Shown: positions 20,165 through 28,905, numbered from the stretch's first letter. The stretch: DNA of 64,000 bases from Streptomyces sp. CB01373 (GCF_002803075.1 NZ_NNBK01000001.1:62001-126000); one strand, 5' to 3'. Notes: generated from the letters alone by a model not told the origin. A program made the numbers and translations.

Positions 20165-21055
20165 TCAGCTCTTCACGAGAAGACCGCGGCCGCGCAGCAC
20201 CCGCCGCTCCAGCGGACTGAAGATCAGCAGGTCGATGGCGATGCCGACGAACAGGATCAGGATGATGGCCTCGAAGACCATGGCCATGGAGCTCGCGTTG
20301 CGGCCGTTCTCCAGCAGCGCGCCCAGGCCGATGCCCAGGTCCGGCGAGGAGGCGATGATCTCCGCCGCCATCAGTGACCGCCAGGAGAACGCCCAGCCCT
20401 GCTTCAGACCGGCCAGATAGCCCGGCAGGGCGGCCGGCAGGACGATGTGCCAGGCGCCCCGGGCACCCGTCGCGCCCATCGTGCGGCCCGCCCGCAGGAA
20501 CAGCGGCGGCACCTGGTCGATGCCGGACACCAGTCCGTTGGCGATGGACGGGACCGCGCCGAGCAGGATCACCGCGTACATCATCGAGTTGTCCAGGCCC
20601 AGCCAGATCACCGCCGGCGGCACCCACGCCACCGACGGCAGCGACTGGAGGCCGGACAGGATCGGGCCGAGGGCCGCGCGCACGAACTTCACCCGGGCCA
20701 CCAGCAGGCCCAGCGGGGTGCCGATGGCCAGCGCGAACAGGAAGCCCAGCAGACCGCGCGAGACGGACGTCCAGATGAAGCCGAGCAGCTTGCCCTGCAA
20801 CCAGGCGTCCTTGAACTCGCCGCCCACGTCGGCGGGCGAGGGCAGCCGGCTCGGGTCGTCGACCACCTTCAGCGAGATCAGCGCCTGCCAGACCACCAGG
20901 ACCACCGCGACCGCCACGACCGGCGGCAGAACCTTGTTGACCAGGGTCTGGCGCAGCGGCGCACGGCCGGCCGCCGTGGTCTCCAGGGCGTCGAGACCGG
21001 CCTCGACGTCGGCCAGTTCGGCGCCCCGGGCCGTCTTCGTCTCAGTGCTGGCCAT
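20165..21055 (-). CDS. ssuC: Aliphatic sulfonate ABC transporter permease SsuC
   Basis: A 296-residue inner-membrane permease of the NitT/TauT type, with about six hydrophobic segments (for example VVAVAVVLVVWQALISL and ILGAVPSIANGLVSGI). The EAA-like loop for contact with the ATPase is FLRAGRTMGATGARGAWHIVLP. It works with SsuA and SsuB to import sulfonates as a sulfur source. The start ATG 21055 overlaps the end of ssuB by 14 bases, consistent with translational coupling. Confidence 0.9.
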   Translation of the reverse strand: MASTETKTARGAELADVEAGLDALETTAAGRAPLRQTLVNKVLPPVVAVAVVLVVWQALISLKVVDDPSRLPSPADVGGEFKDAWLQGKLLGFIWTSVSRGLLGFLFALAIGTPLGLLVARVKFVRAALGPILSGLQSLPSVAWVPPAVIWLGLDNSMMYAVILLGAVPSIANGLVSGIDQVPPLFLRAGRTMGATGARGAWHIVLPAALPGYLAGLKQGWAFSWRSLMAAEIIASSPDLGIGLGALLENGRNASSMAMVFEAIILILFVGIAIDLLIFSPLERRVLRGRGLLVKS

Positions 21056-21821
21056 GTCGGCGGATCTCCCCACGCAGGACTTCGGTGATCTCCAGGGACA
21101 GTTCCGCCACGGGCGCGTCCTCGATGCGGCGCGGCTGCGGGATGTCCACCGTCCACTCGCGGGCCACCCGGCCCGGACGGGAGGACAGCAGGACGACGCG
21201 CTGTGCGAGCCGCACCGCCTCGCGCACGTTGTGCGTGACGAACAGCACCGACACCCCGGTCTGCTGCCAGATCCGGGTCAGCTCGTCGTGCAGGACGTCC
21301 CGGGTGATGGCGTCGAGCGCCGCGAACGGCTCGTCCATCAGCAGCAGGTTGCTCTCCTGGGCCAGCGCGCGGGCCATCGCCACCCGCTGGCGCATCCCGC
21401 CGGACAGTTCGTGGACGCGCTTGCCGTACGCGCCCTTCAGCCGGACGAGTTCGAGCAGCTCCTCGGCCCGGCCGCGCCGCTCCGGCTTCGCCACTCCGCG
21501 CAGCCTCAGGGCGAGTTCGATGTTCCTGCCGGCGGTCAGCCAGGGGAACAGGGCGTGCTCCTGGAACATCAGGGCGGGCCGGCCGTCCGTCGTGATGGAC
21601 CCGGCGGTGGGCCGGTCCAGCCCCGCCACCAGGTTCAGCAGCGTGGACTTGCCGCAGCCCGAGGCCCCCAGGAGGGTGACGAACTCGCCCGGGGCGACAT
21701 CGAGGCTGATGCCGTCCAGTACGAGCTGTTGCCCGCCCGGTGCCGCGAAGGACTTCGAGACGTTCTCGAGGCGGGCCGCGTGCTCTACGGTCTCGGCGGC
21801 CCTGGCAAGGGTCGTGGCCAT
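21042..21821 (-). CDS. ssuB: Sulfonate ABC transporter ATP-binding protein SsuB
   Basis: A 259-residue ABC ATPase: Walker A GASGCGKST, signature LSGGMRQR, Walker B LLLMDEP, H-loop FVTHNVREA. It belongs to the nitrate/sulfonate/taurine group. I place the start at ATG 21821, eight bases after GGAGG; a GTG three codons upstream is in frame but lies too close to the same ribosome site. It is flanked by its permease and binding protein. Confidence 0.92.
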   Translation of the reverse strand: MATTLARAAETVEHAARLENVSKSFAAPGGQQLVLDGISLDVAPGEFVTLLGASGCGKSTLLNLVAGLDRPTAGSITTDGRPALMFQEHALFPWLTAGRNIELALRLRGVAKPERRGRAEELLELVRLKGAYGKRVHELSGGMRQRVAMARALAQESNLLLMDEPFAALDAITRDVLHDELTRIWQQTGVSVLFVTHNVREAVRLAQRVVLLSSRPGRVAREWTVDIPQPRRIEDAPVAELSLEITEVLRGEIRRHGQH

Positions 21822-21856
21822 GGTCGTCACCTCCTGGGAACTCTTCGGCTACGGAT

Positions 21857-23005
21857 CTACTGGGCGCCGAGACCGGCGTCGTCGACGGTCGGCCGGCCCG
21901 CGGCCTTCAGCACCTTGTTCAGCGGGGCGAGGTCGTAGATGCCGGCCAGCTTCGGGCTCTGCAGCAGGCCCGCCTTGACCGCGTGCTGCGCCTCGGTGTC
22001 GAGAGTGGAGGCCAGCGGGTCGTCGGTGATCTGGATGGACTTCCACGCCGGGTCGAGGACGTTCTCGGGCAGCTCCTTGCCGGAGTCGGTCCCCAGCTGC
22101 TTGTTCGCCGCGGCCTTCGCCTCGTCCGGGTGGGCGTTGATCCACGTGTTGGTCTCCACGGAGGCCCTCAGCACCGCCTCGACGGCCTTCGGGTGCTCCT
22201 TGAGGAACTTCTGCGACACGATGATGTTCGTGATCACGAACTTCTTGTCGGGCCACAGGGAAGACTCGTCAAGGAGTACCTTGGCGCCCTCGGCGACCAG
22301 CTTCGACGCGGTCGGTTCAGGCACCCAGGCGCCGTCGATGGAGCCGGACTTGTAGGCGTCCGGGGTGATCTTGTTGTCGGTGCGGACCACGGAGACGTCG
22401 CCCTTGCCGCTCTGCGCGTCGACCTTCCAGCCCTGTTCGGCGATCCAGTTGAGGAACGCCACGTCCTGCGTGTTGCCGAGCTGCGGGGTCGCGATCTTCT
22501 TGCCCTTGACGTCCCGCAAGGACTTGATCTTCGCCGGGTCGACCACGAGCTTGACCCCGCCGGAGGCCGAACCGCCGATGATGCGCAGGCTCTTGCCGTC
22601 CGACTTGGTGTAGCCGTTGATCGCCGGGGACGGGCCGATCCAGCCGATGTCGATGGAGCCGGAGTTGAGGGCCTCGATCTCGGACGGCCCGGCGTTGAAG
22701 ACCGACGGCTTGACGACCGTCGCGCCCAACTCCTTCTGGAAGAAGCCCTTCTGCACTCCGACCAGCGCGGTCGCGTGGGTCAGGTTGCCGAAGTAGCCGA
22801 TCCTGACCGAGTCGAGACCGTCGGTCTTCTCGGCACCGGCGGCCACCTTCTGCCGGGCGCCGTCGTCGTCGGCCTGGGAGCCGTAGCCGCAGGCGGCGAG
22901 CGTGAGCAGGGGCAGGGCGGCGAGCACGACGAGGCCGCGGCGGAGTACGGGCCCGGGGGAGCCCCCGGCGGGGCGGAAGCGGAACGGGGGAAGGCTGGCA
23001 GGCAC
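21857..23005 (-). CDS. ssuA: Sulfonate ABC transporter substrate-binding lipoprotein SsuA
   Basis: A 382-residue binding protein anchored outside the membrane. The N-terminal signal (VLRRGLVVLAALPLLTLAAC) ends in a lipobox LAAC. The mature part has the SsuA/TauA fold hallmarks IGYFGNLTHATALVG, GSIDIGWIGPSPAI and DGAWVPEP. I prefer GTG 23005, with AGAGGAA eight bases upstream; a GTG eleven codons earlier is also in frame. A gap of about 220 bases containing two tiny frames separates it from cysN. Confidence 0.9.
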   Translation of the reverse strand: MPASLPPFRFRPAGGSPGPVLRRGLVVLAALPLLTLAACGYGSQADDDGARQKVAAGAEKTDGLDSVRIGYFGNLTHATALVGVQKGFFQKELGATVVKPSVFNAGPSEIEALNSGSIDIGWIGPSPAINGYTKSDGKSLRIIGGSASGGVKLVVDPAKIKSLRDVKGKKIATPQLGNTQDVAFLNWIAEQGWKVDAQSGKGDVSVVRTDNKITPDAYKSGSIDGAWVPEPTASKLVAEGAKVLLDESSLWPDKKFVITNIIVSQKFLKEHPKAVEAVLRASVETNTWINAHPDEAKAAANKQLGTDSGKELPENVLDPAWKSIQITDDPLASTLDTEAQHAVKAGLLQSPKLAGIYDLAPLNKVLKAAGRPTVDDAGLGAQ

Positions 23006-23044
23006 GGGAGGCTTTCCTCTCGCAGGCCCGGCGGTCACGGCCGG

Positions 23045-23226
23045 TCAGGCCGTGGCCGGGAAGTCGGCAGGTCCAGGTAAGCGGGGGTGGGGGGTGAGGG
23101 CGCGCGGGCAGTGCGCGTACGTCAGCGCGCACATCGCGCCACCCCGCCCTGTCCGCTGCCGAGGGCGCCGCTGCCGACCCGGCCGCCCTCCTTGGCGAAC
23201 GTCGAGTAGAAGTCCCGGGAGTCCAT
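23045..23226 (-). other. cysN-ssuA gap with two tiny open frames
   Basis: The gap between cysN and ssuA holds a 34-codon frame (23122-23226, starts MDSRDFYSTFAK) whose ATG lies two bases after the cysN stop, and a 29-codon frame (23045-23134, starts MCALTYAHCPRAL) overlapping its end and finishing 40 bases before ssuA. The second has two early cysteine codons, which would suit a cysteine-sensing leader for ssuABC. Neither matches a family I know. They may be chance frames. Confidence 0.25.
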
Positions 23227-23228
23227 GG

Positions 23229-24557
23229 TCAGAAGTCCCAGCCGTCCTCGTCCGCCGCGTCCTTGACCGGTGCCGGCGCGGCGAACGACTCGCCGACCAT
23301 CCCCGCGGTGAGCGTGGTTCCGTCGGCCGGGTCGATCAGGATGAACGAGCCGGTGCGGCGGGAGTCGGCGTAGGAGTCGACCGGCAGCGGCTCGGCGGTG
23401 CGGATCTTGACCCGCCCGATGTCGTTGGCGACGAGCCGGCCGGGGTGCGGGTGCAGGGACAGGTCGTCCAGGGTGAGCCGGGACGGGATGTCCTTGACGA
23501 TCGCCTTGACCGTGCGGGTGCCGTGCTTGAGCAGCACCCGGTGGCCGACGGTCAGCGGCTGGTCGGCGACGTGGCAGACGGTCGCCTCCACGTCCTGGGT
23601 GGTGGCGGGCGCGTCCTTGACGGGCACGATCAGGTCGCCGCGCGAGACGTCGACGTCGTCCCGGAGCAGGACCGTCACCGACTGCGCCGTCCAGGCCACG
23701 TCGACCGGCTCACCGAGCAGGTCGATGCCGGAGATCCGGCTGGTGCGGCCGGACGGCAGCACCTTCACCTCGTCGCCGACCCGGAAGCTGCCCGCGGCGA
23801 TCTGGCCCGCGTAGCCCCGGTAGTCGGGGTGCTCGGCGGTCTGCGGCCGGATCACGTACTGCACGGGCAGCCGCGCGTGGCAGTGCGCCAGGTCGTGGCT
23901 GACCGGGACCGTCTCCAGGTGCTCCAGGACGGTCGGGCCGCCGTACCAGTCCATGGTCGCGGACGGCTCCACCACGTTGTCGCCGACCAGCGCCGAGATC
24001 GGGATGGCGGTGACCTCCGGGACGCCCAGTTCGGTCGCGTACGCCGTGAACTCCTCGGCGATCGCGGCGAACACGGACTCGCGGTGGTCGACCAGGTCCA
24101 TCTTGTTCACGGCCAGGACCACGTGCGGCACGCGCAGCAGCGCGGCGATCGCCGCGTGCCGGCGGGTCTGCTCCACCACGCCGTTGCGGGCGTCCACCAG
24201 GATCACCGTCAGCTCGGCGGTGGACGCGCCGGTGACCATGTTCCGCGTGTACTGCACATGGCCCGGGGTGTCCGCGAGGATGAACCGGCGGCGCGGGGTG
24301 GCGAAGTAGCGGTAGGCCACGTCGATGGTGATGCCCTGCTCGCGCTCGGCGCGCAGCCCGTCCGTCAGCAGGGCGAGGTCCGGGGCCTGCTGGCCGCGGC
24401 TCGCGGAGGCGCGCTCCACGGCCTCCAGCTGGTCGGTGAGGACCGACTTGGAGTCGTGCAGCAGCCGGCCCACGAGGGTGGACTTGCCGTCGTCGACGGA
24501 GCCGGCGGTGGCGAACCGCAGCAGGGTGGTGGACGCCAGGTCCGTGGTCGTGGTCAT
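23229..24557 (-). CDS. cysN: Sulfate adenylyltransferase subunit 1 CysN
   Basis: A GTPase of the EF-Tu type (442 residues) that couples GTP hydrolysis to APS synthesis by CysD. G-motifs are GSVDDGKST, DTPGHVQYTRNM and NKMD, with the switch region GITIDVAYRYF. Length shows that it is CysN alone, without the fused CysC kinase domain seen in mycobacterial CysNC; a separate cysC lies two genes upstream. Start ATG 24557 is two bases beyond the cysD stop. Confidence 0.95.
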   Translation of the reverse strand: MTTTTDLASTTLLRFATAGSVDDGKSTLVGRLLHDSKSVLTDQLEAVERASASRGQQAPDLALLTDGLRAEREQGITIDVAYRYFATPRRRFILADTPGHVQYTRNMVTGASTAELTVILVDARNGVVEQTRRHAAIAALLRVPHVVLAVNKMDLVDHRESVFAAIAEEFTAYATELGVPEVTAIPISALVGDNVVEPSATMDWYGGPTVLEHLETVPVSHDLAHCHARLPVQYVIRPQTAEHPDYRGYAGQIAAGSFRVGDEVKVLPSGRTSRISGIDLLGEPVDVAWTAQSVTVLLRDDVDVSRGDLIVPVKDAPATTQDVEATVCHVADQPLTVGHRVLLKHGTRTVKAIVKDIPSRLTLDDLSLHPHPGRLVANDIGRVKIRTAEPLPVDSYADSRRTGSFILIDPADGTTLTAGMVGESFAAPAPVKDAADEDGWDF

Positions 24558-24559
24558 CT

Positions 24560-25504
24560 CTAGAAGTACCCCTCGCGCTTGCGGTCTTCCATCGCGGCCT
24601 CGGACAGCTTGTCGTCGGCCCGGGTGGCGCCGCGCTCGGTCAGGCGCGAGGCGGCGATCTCGGTGATCACCTTCTCGATGGTGTCGGCGTCGGAGTCGAC
24701 GGCGCCGGTGCACGACATGTCGCCGACGGTGCGGTAGCGCACGAGCCGCTTCTCGACCCTCTCGCCGTCCTTGGGGCCGCCCCAGTCGCCGGCGGTCAGC
24801 CACATGCCGTCGCGCGAGAAGACCTCGCGGGTGTGGGCGTAGTAGATCCCGGGCAGCTCGATGGCCTCGCGGGCGATGTACTGCCACACGTCCAGCTCGG
24901 TCCAGTTGGACAGCGGGAACACCCGGACGTGCTCGCCGGGCGCGTGCCGGCCGTTGTAGAGGTTCCACAGCTCGGGCCGCTGGCGGCGCGGGTCCCACTG
25001 GGAGAACTCGTCGCGCAGCGAGAACACCCGCTCCTTGGCGCGGGCCTTCTCCTCGTCGCGGCGGCCGCCGCCGAAGACCGCGTCGAACCGCTCGGACTGG
25101 ATCCTCTCGGTCAGCGGGAGGGTCTGGAGCGGATTGCGGGTGCCGTCCGGGCGCTCCCTGAGGACGCCCCGGTCGATGTAGTCCTGCACGGACGCGACGT
25201 GCAGCCGCAGCCCGTGCCCGGCCACCGTGCGGTCGCGGTAGTCGAGGACCTCGGGGAAGTTGTGCCCGGTGTCCACGTGCAGCAGCGAGAAGGGCACCGC
25301 GGCGGGCCGGAACGCCTTCAGCGCCAGATGCAGCATGACGATGGAGTCCTTGCCCCCGGAGAACAGGATCACCGGGTTCTCGAACTCGCCTGCCACCTCG
25401 CGGAAGATGTGCACCGCCTCGGACTCCAGCGCGTCCAGGTGGGAGAGGGCGTACGGGCTGCCCGTGCCCTCGTCGCCCGCATTGGTCTTGGCGACAGTCG
25501 TCAT
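24560..25504 (-). CDS. cysD: Sulfate adenylyltransferase subunit 2 CysD
   Basis: The 314-residue catalytic subunit that adenylates sulfate with ATP. It carries the PP-loop SGGKDSIVML and the characteristic HVDTGHNFPEV, GGGRRDEEKARAKER and the C-terminal REGYF. The start ATG at 25504 shares bases with the cysC stop (ATGA), so the two are translationally coupled. A longer in-frame upstream extension lies wholly inside cysC and is not used. Confidence 0.96.
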   Translation of the reverse strand: MTTVAKTNAGDEGTGSPYALSHLDALESEAVHIFREVAGEFENPVILFSGGKDSIVMLHLALKAFRPAAVPFSLLHVDTGHNFPEVLDYRDRTVAGHGLRLHVASVQDYIDRGVLRERPDGTRNPLQTLPLTERIQSERFDAVFGGGRRDEEKARAKERVFSLRDEFSQWDPRRQRPELWNLYNGRHAPGEHVRVFPLSNWTELDVWQYIAREAIELPGIYYAHTREVFSRDGMWLTAGDWGGPKDGERVEKRLVRYRTVGDMSCTGAVDSDADTIEKVITEIAASRLTERGATRADDKLSEAAMEDRKREGYF

Positions 25505-26037
25505 GCCAGTCCCCTTTCGCTGAGCAGCGTGTGCACGGAATCGGCCGACTCCCGGACCGTCTGGTGCTGCGACTCGATGCGCAGGTCCGGCGAGAGGGGC
25601 TCCTCGTACGGGTCGTCGACGCCCGTCAGACCCGTCAGTTCGCCCGCGGCCTGCTTGGCGTACAGACCCTTCACATCGCGTACGGAGCACACCTCGACCG
25701 GAGTGGCGACGTGCACCTCCAGGTACGCCGTGCCGTTCTTCGCGTGCCACTCGCGCACCGCGTCGCGGCTGTCGGTGTACGGCGCGATCACCGGGACCAG
25801 CGCCTTGACCCCGTTGCGGGCGAGCAGTTCGGCGACGAAGCCGATGCGCCGCACGTTGGTGTGCCGGTCGGCGCGGCCGAAGCCGAGGCCCGCGGAGAGG
25901 AACTCGCGGATCTCGTCGCCGTCGAGCACCTCGACGCGATGGCCCTCCGCACGCAGCCGTCCGGCCAGTTCGTGCGCGATGGTGGTCTTGCCGGCGCTCG
26001 GCAGACCCGTGAGCCAGACGGTGGCTCCGGTCGTCAC
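25501..26037 (-). CDS. cysC: Adenylylsulfate kinase CysC
   Basis: A 178-residue kinase phosphorylating APS to PAPS. The P-loop is LTGLPSAGKTT; further family motifs are LDGDEIREFLSAGLGF and NVRRIGFVAELLARNG. GTG 26037 has GGGAGA at ideal spacing, so I prefer it; an in-frame ATG at 26100 would add 21 residues but has no clear ribosome site. The stop overlaps the cysD start. Confidence 0.92.
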   Translation of the reverse strand: MTTGATVWLTGLPSAGKTTIAHELAGRLRAEGHRVEVLDGDEIREFLSAGLGFGRADRHTNVRRIGFVAELLARNGVKALVPVIAPYTDSRDAVREWHAKNGTAYLEVHVATPVEVCSVRDVKGLYAKQAAGELTGLTGVDDPYEEPLSPDLRIESQHQTVRESADSVHTLLSERGLA

Positions 26038-26102
26038 GTGTGTCTCCCTGTGGGTGGAAGCTTTCGCCGACAGTCTCGACAGTCTCGGCAGTTCGGTCAT
26101 GG

Positions 26103-26813
26103 TCAGCCGTGCAGTCCGCACTCGGTCTTGGCGTTGCCCGCCCAGCGGCCGGCGCGCGCGTCCTCGCCCTCCAGCAGGCGCCGGGTGCAGGGCGCGCAGC
26201 CCACGGAGCCGTAGCCGTCCATCAGCAACGGGTTGGTGAGCACGCCGTGTTCGGCGACGTAGGCGTCCACGTCGTCCTGGGTCCAGCGGGCGATCGGGGA
26301 GACCTTGACCTTCCGCCGCTTCTCGTCCCAGCCGACGACCGGCGTGTTCGCCCGGGTCGGGGACTCGTCGCGGCGCAGCCCGGTCGCCCAGGCCGTGTAG
26401 CCCTTCAGGCCCTCCTCCAGCGGCCGCACCTTGCGCAGCCGGCAGCACAGGTCCGGATCGCGGTCGTGCAGCCTCGGGCCGTACTCCGCGTCCTGCTCGG
26501 CGACCGTCCGCTCCGGGGTGAGGGTGATGACGTGGACGTCCATCACGGCCTCGACCGCGTCGCGGGTGCCGATGGTCTCCGGGAAGTGGTAGCCGGTGTC
26601 GAGGAAGACCACGTCCACGCCCGGCATCGCACGGGAGGCGAGGTGGGCGACCACCGCGTCCTCCATGGAGGAGGTGACGCAGAACCGGCGGCCGAAGGCG
26701 CCGGCCGCCCACTGGAGGATCTCCAGCGCGGAGGCGTCCTCCAGGTCGCGGCCCGCCTGTTCGGCCAGCGACTTCAACTCGGCTTCGTTCACTGCTTCCT
26801 GAGTAGCCGTCAT
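26103..26813 (-). CDS. cysH: Adenylylsulfate/phosphoadenylylsulfate reductase CysH
   Basis: A 236-residue thioredoxin-dependent reductase making sulfite. Motifs are SSMEDAV (PP-loop remnant), LDTGYHFPET, and the C-terminal catalytic ECGLHG. Cysteine pairs CCRLRK and GCAPCTRR are the [4Fe-4S] ligands typical of APS reductases and absent from classical enterobacterial PAPS reductases. So APS may be the real substrate, although a cysC kinase is present; both activities could coexist. The ATG overlaps the stop of the zinc-ribbon gene (ATGA). Confidence 0.93.
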   Translation of the reverse strand: MTATQEAVNEAELKSLAEQAGRDLEDASALEILQWAAGAFGRRFCVTSSMEDAVVAHLASRAMPGVDVVFLDTGYHFPETIGTRDAVEAVMDVHVITLTPERTVAEQDAEYGPRLHDRDPDLCCRLRKVRPLEEGLKGYTAWATGLRRDESPTRANTPVVGWDEKRRKVKVSPIARWTQDDVDAYVAEHGVLTNPLLMDGYGSVGCAPCTRRLLEGEDARAGRWAGNAKTECGLHG

Positions 26814-27031
26814 ATCTCTTCGTCCCCTTCGTGGCCGGCGCGCCGGACGCCCCGGGCGAGCAGGCCGAGGAACTTCAGCCGGAAGGCCCGGTTGCATCCC
26901 GCGCATTCCCAGGCGCCTCCCCCAAGCTCTCGGCTTCGCTCGAGCAGGGGGGACCCCCATCCCTCCTCACTGGGACGGAGGTCCTCCTCGCCGCAGTACG
27001 GGCAGTAGAAGGGGGCGGCACGTTCGCTCAT
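26810..27031 (-). CDS. Small zinc-ribbon protein of the sulfur operon
   Basis: A 73-residue protein with two CxxC knuckles (CPYCGEEDL near residue 10 and CAGC near residue 44) and a hydrophobic/basic tail FRLKFLGLLARG. It sits between sulfite reductase and cysH with ATGA overlaps on both sides, so it is an integral part of the operon. Homologous small proteins occur at this place in other Streptomyces, as I recall, but their role is unknown; metal or electron handling for sulfite reductase is a guess. About 15 residues between the knuckles (WGSPLLERSRELGG) are encoded by an inserted palindromic repeat. Confidence 0.75.
   Translation of the reverse strand: MSERAAPFYCPYCGEEDLRPSEEGWGSPLLERSRELGGGAWECAGCNRAFRLKFLGLLARGVRRAGHEGDEEI
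26917..26960. repeat. Palindromic dispersed repeat inserted in the zinc-ribbon gene
   Basis: On the minus strand GGGGGTCCCCCCTGCTCGAG is followed by GAAGCC and then GAGAGCTTGGGGGAGG, so the element folds into a hairpin (TCCCCC with GGGGGA, and GCTC with GAGAGC). I recognise this sequence from memory as one that recurs between Streptomyces genes. Here it lies inside a coding region, in frame, between the two zinc-ligand pairs. Confidence 0.6.
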
Positions 27032-28719
27032 GACAGCTCCTTCTCGGACGCCCGCGCGGCCCAGGCGGCGAACCGCTCGCCGTCCTGGCGCTGCTCCTGG
27101 TAGCGGCTCAGGACCCGCTCGATGTAGTCGGGCAGCTCCGTGGCCGTCACCTTCAGTCCGCGCACCTTGCGGCCGAAGCCGGGCTCCAGGCCCAGCGCGC
27201 CGCCCAGGTGTACCTGGTAGCCCTCGACCTGCTCGCCGCGGTCGTCGACGACCAGCTGGCCCTTGAGGCCGATGTCCGCCACCTGGATACGGGCGCAGGC
27301 GTTGGGGCAGCCGTTGAGGTTGATGGTGATCGGCTCGTCGAAGTCCGGCAGGCGGCGCTCGAGTTCGTCGATCAGCGAGGCGCCGCGCGCCTTGGTCTCG
27401 ACGATGGCGAGCTTGCAGAACTCGATGCCGGTGCAGGCCATGGTGCCGCGCCGGAACGTGGACGGCCGGGCGGTGAGGTCCAGGGCCTCGAGACCGGCGA
27501 CCAGCGAGTCGACCTGGTCCCCCTCGACGTCGAGGATGATCATCTTCTGCTCGACGGTGGTACGGACCCGCCCCGAGCCGTGCGCCTCGGCCAGGTCGGC
27601 GATCTTCGTCAGGGTGGCGCCGTCGACGCGGCCGACCCGCGGGGCGAAACCGACGTAGTGCCGGCCGTCGTTCTGCCGGTGCACCCCGACGTGGTCGCGC
27701 CACTGCTGGACCGGCTCCTCGGGGGCGGGCCCGTCGACGAGCGGCCGCTTCAGGTACTCGTCCTCCAGCACCTGGCGGAACTTCTCCGCGCCCCAGTCGG
27801 CGACCAGGAACTTCAGCCGGGCCCGGTTGCGCAGCCGCCGGTAGCCGTAGTCGCGGAAGATCGACAGAACGCCCTCGTAGACGTCCGGGACCTCCTCCAG
27901 CGGCACCCAGGCGCCCAGCCGCACGCCCAGCTTGGGGTTGGTGGACAGACCGCCGCCGACCCACAGGTCGAAGCCGGGCCCGTGCTCGGGGTGGCGCACG
28001 CCCACGAACGCGACGTCGTTGATCTCGTGCACCACGTCGAGCAGCGGGGAGCCGGAGATGGCCGTCTTGAACTTCCGGGGCAGGTTCGAGTACGCCTTGT
28101 TGCCCAGGACGCGGCGCTGTATCTCCTCCAGCGCCGGGGTGGCGTCGATGATCTCGTCCTCGGCGATGCCGGCGACGGGGGAGCCGATCATCACGCGCGG
28201 GGTGTCGCCGCAGGCCGTGACCGTGGACAGGCCGACGGCCTCCAGGCGGTTCCAGATCTCCGGCACGTCCTCGATCCGGATCCAGTGGTACTGGATGTTC
28301 TGCCGGTCGGTGATGTCGGCGGTGCCGCGCGCGAACTCCTGCGAGACCTCGCCGATGACCCGCAGCTGCCGGGTGGTCAGCCGGCCGCCGTCGATGCGTA
28401 CGCGCATCATGAAGTAGCGGTCGTCCAGCTCCTCCGGCTCCAGGATCGCGGTCTTGCCGCCGTCGATGCCGGGCTTGCGCTGGGTGTACAGGCCCCACCA
28501 GCGCATCCGGCCGCGCAGGTCGTTGGGGTCGATCGAGTCGAAACCGCGCTTGGAGTAGATGGTCTCAATACGTGTCCGCACATTGAGACCGTCGTCGTCC
28601 TTCTTGAACTGCTCGTTGCCGTTGAGCGGGGTCAGATGCCCCACGGCCCACTGTCCCTCGCCGCGGTGACGGCTCACCTTGCGGCCGGACGCGGCGGGGT
28701 TCTGCGGGGAGGCGGCCAT
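27028..28719 (-). CDS. Ferredoxin-type sulfite reductase (siroheme, [4Fe-4S])
   Basis: A 563-residue nitrite/sulfite reductase that reduces sulfite to sulfide in six electrons. Cluster-ligating cysteines are in MACTGIEFCKLAI and NGCPNACAR near the C-terminus. Conserved siroheme-binding arginines lie in DRQNIQYHWIR and in the RGTM preceding the first Cys motif. Gene context (sulfate activation genes) indicates sulfite rather than nitrite. Start ATG 28719 has GAAGGA nine bases upstream. It is the first large gene of the operon, 187 bases downstream of a leader-peptide frame. Confidence 0.94.
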   Translation of the reverse strand: MAASPQNPAASGRKVSRHRGEGQWAVGHLTPLNGNEQFKKDDDGLNVRTRIETIYSKRGFDSIDPNDLRGRMRWWGLYTQRKPGIDGGKTAILEPEELDDRYFMMRVRIDGGRLTTRQLRVIGEVSQEFARGTADITDRQNIQYHWIRIEDVPEIWNRLEAVGLSTVTACGDTPRVMIGSPVAGIAEDEIIDATPALEEIQRRVLGNKAYSNLPRKFKTAISGSPLLDVVHEINDVAFVGVRHPEHGPGFDLWVGGGLSTNPKLGVRLGAWVPLEEVPDVYEGVLSIFRDYGYRRLRNRARLKFLVADWGAEKFRQVLEDEYLKRPLVDGPAPEEPVQQWRDHVGVHRQNDGRHYVGFAPRVGRVDGATLTKIADLAEAHGSGRVRTTVEQKMIILDVEGDQVDSLVAGLEALDLTARPSTFRRGTMACTGIEFCKLAIVETKARGASLIDELERRLPDFDEPITINLNGCPNACARIQVADIGLKGQLVVDDRGEQVEGYQVHLGGALGLEPGFGRKVRGLKVTATELPDYIERVLSRYQEQRQDGERFAAWAARASEKELS

Positions 28720-28760
28720 GGTCGATACGTCCTTCGGGACAGCGGGAATGCGGCTCTGGA

Positions 28761-28894
28761 CCTGCGCGGGTGCAGGCGCACGGGCAGACGCGCGGGCGGG
28801 CGCGTCTGTGCGCAGGGCGGGACAGCAGGTGAAGCGGTAAGAAAAGGGAAAACGGGAAAAGCCGGCGGCGCCGGGCTCGTGGCCGTCAGGCCAC
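28761..28894 (-). promoter_or_regulatory. Leader hairpins, possible transcription attenuator
   Basis: Between the leader peptide and sulfite reductase the minus-strand RNA has several stems: GTGGCC/GGCCAC around TGAC (28879-28894), then CCGGC/GCCGG with a three-base loop (28862-28874), directly followed by TTTTCCCGTTTTCCCTTTTC (28841-28860). A stem plus T-tract is rare in this GC-rich genome and resembles an intrinsic terminator. Further on, CAGACGCG/CGCGTCTG (28785-28808) and CCTGC/GCAGG (28761-28776) could form alternative structures. Antitermination coupled to leader-peptide translation is my inference. Confidence 0.5.
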
Positions 28895-28905
28895 GGCGGG
28901 CGAGG

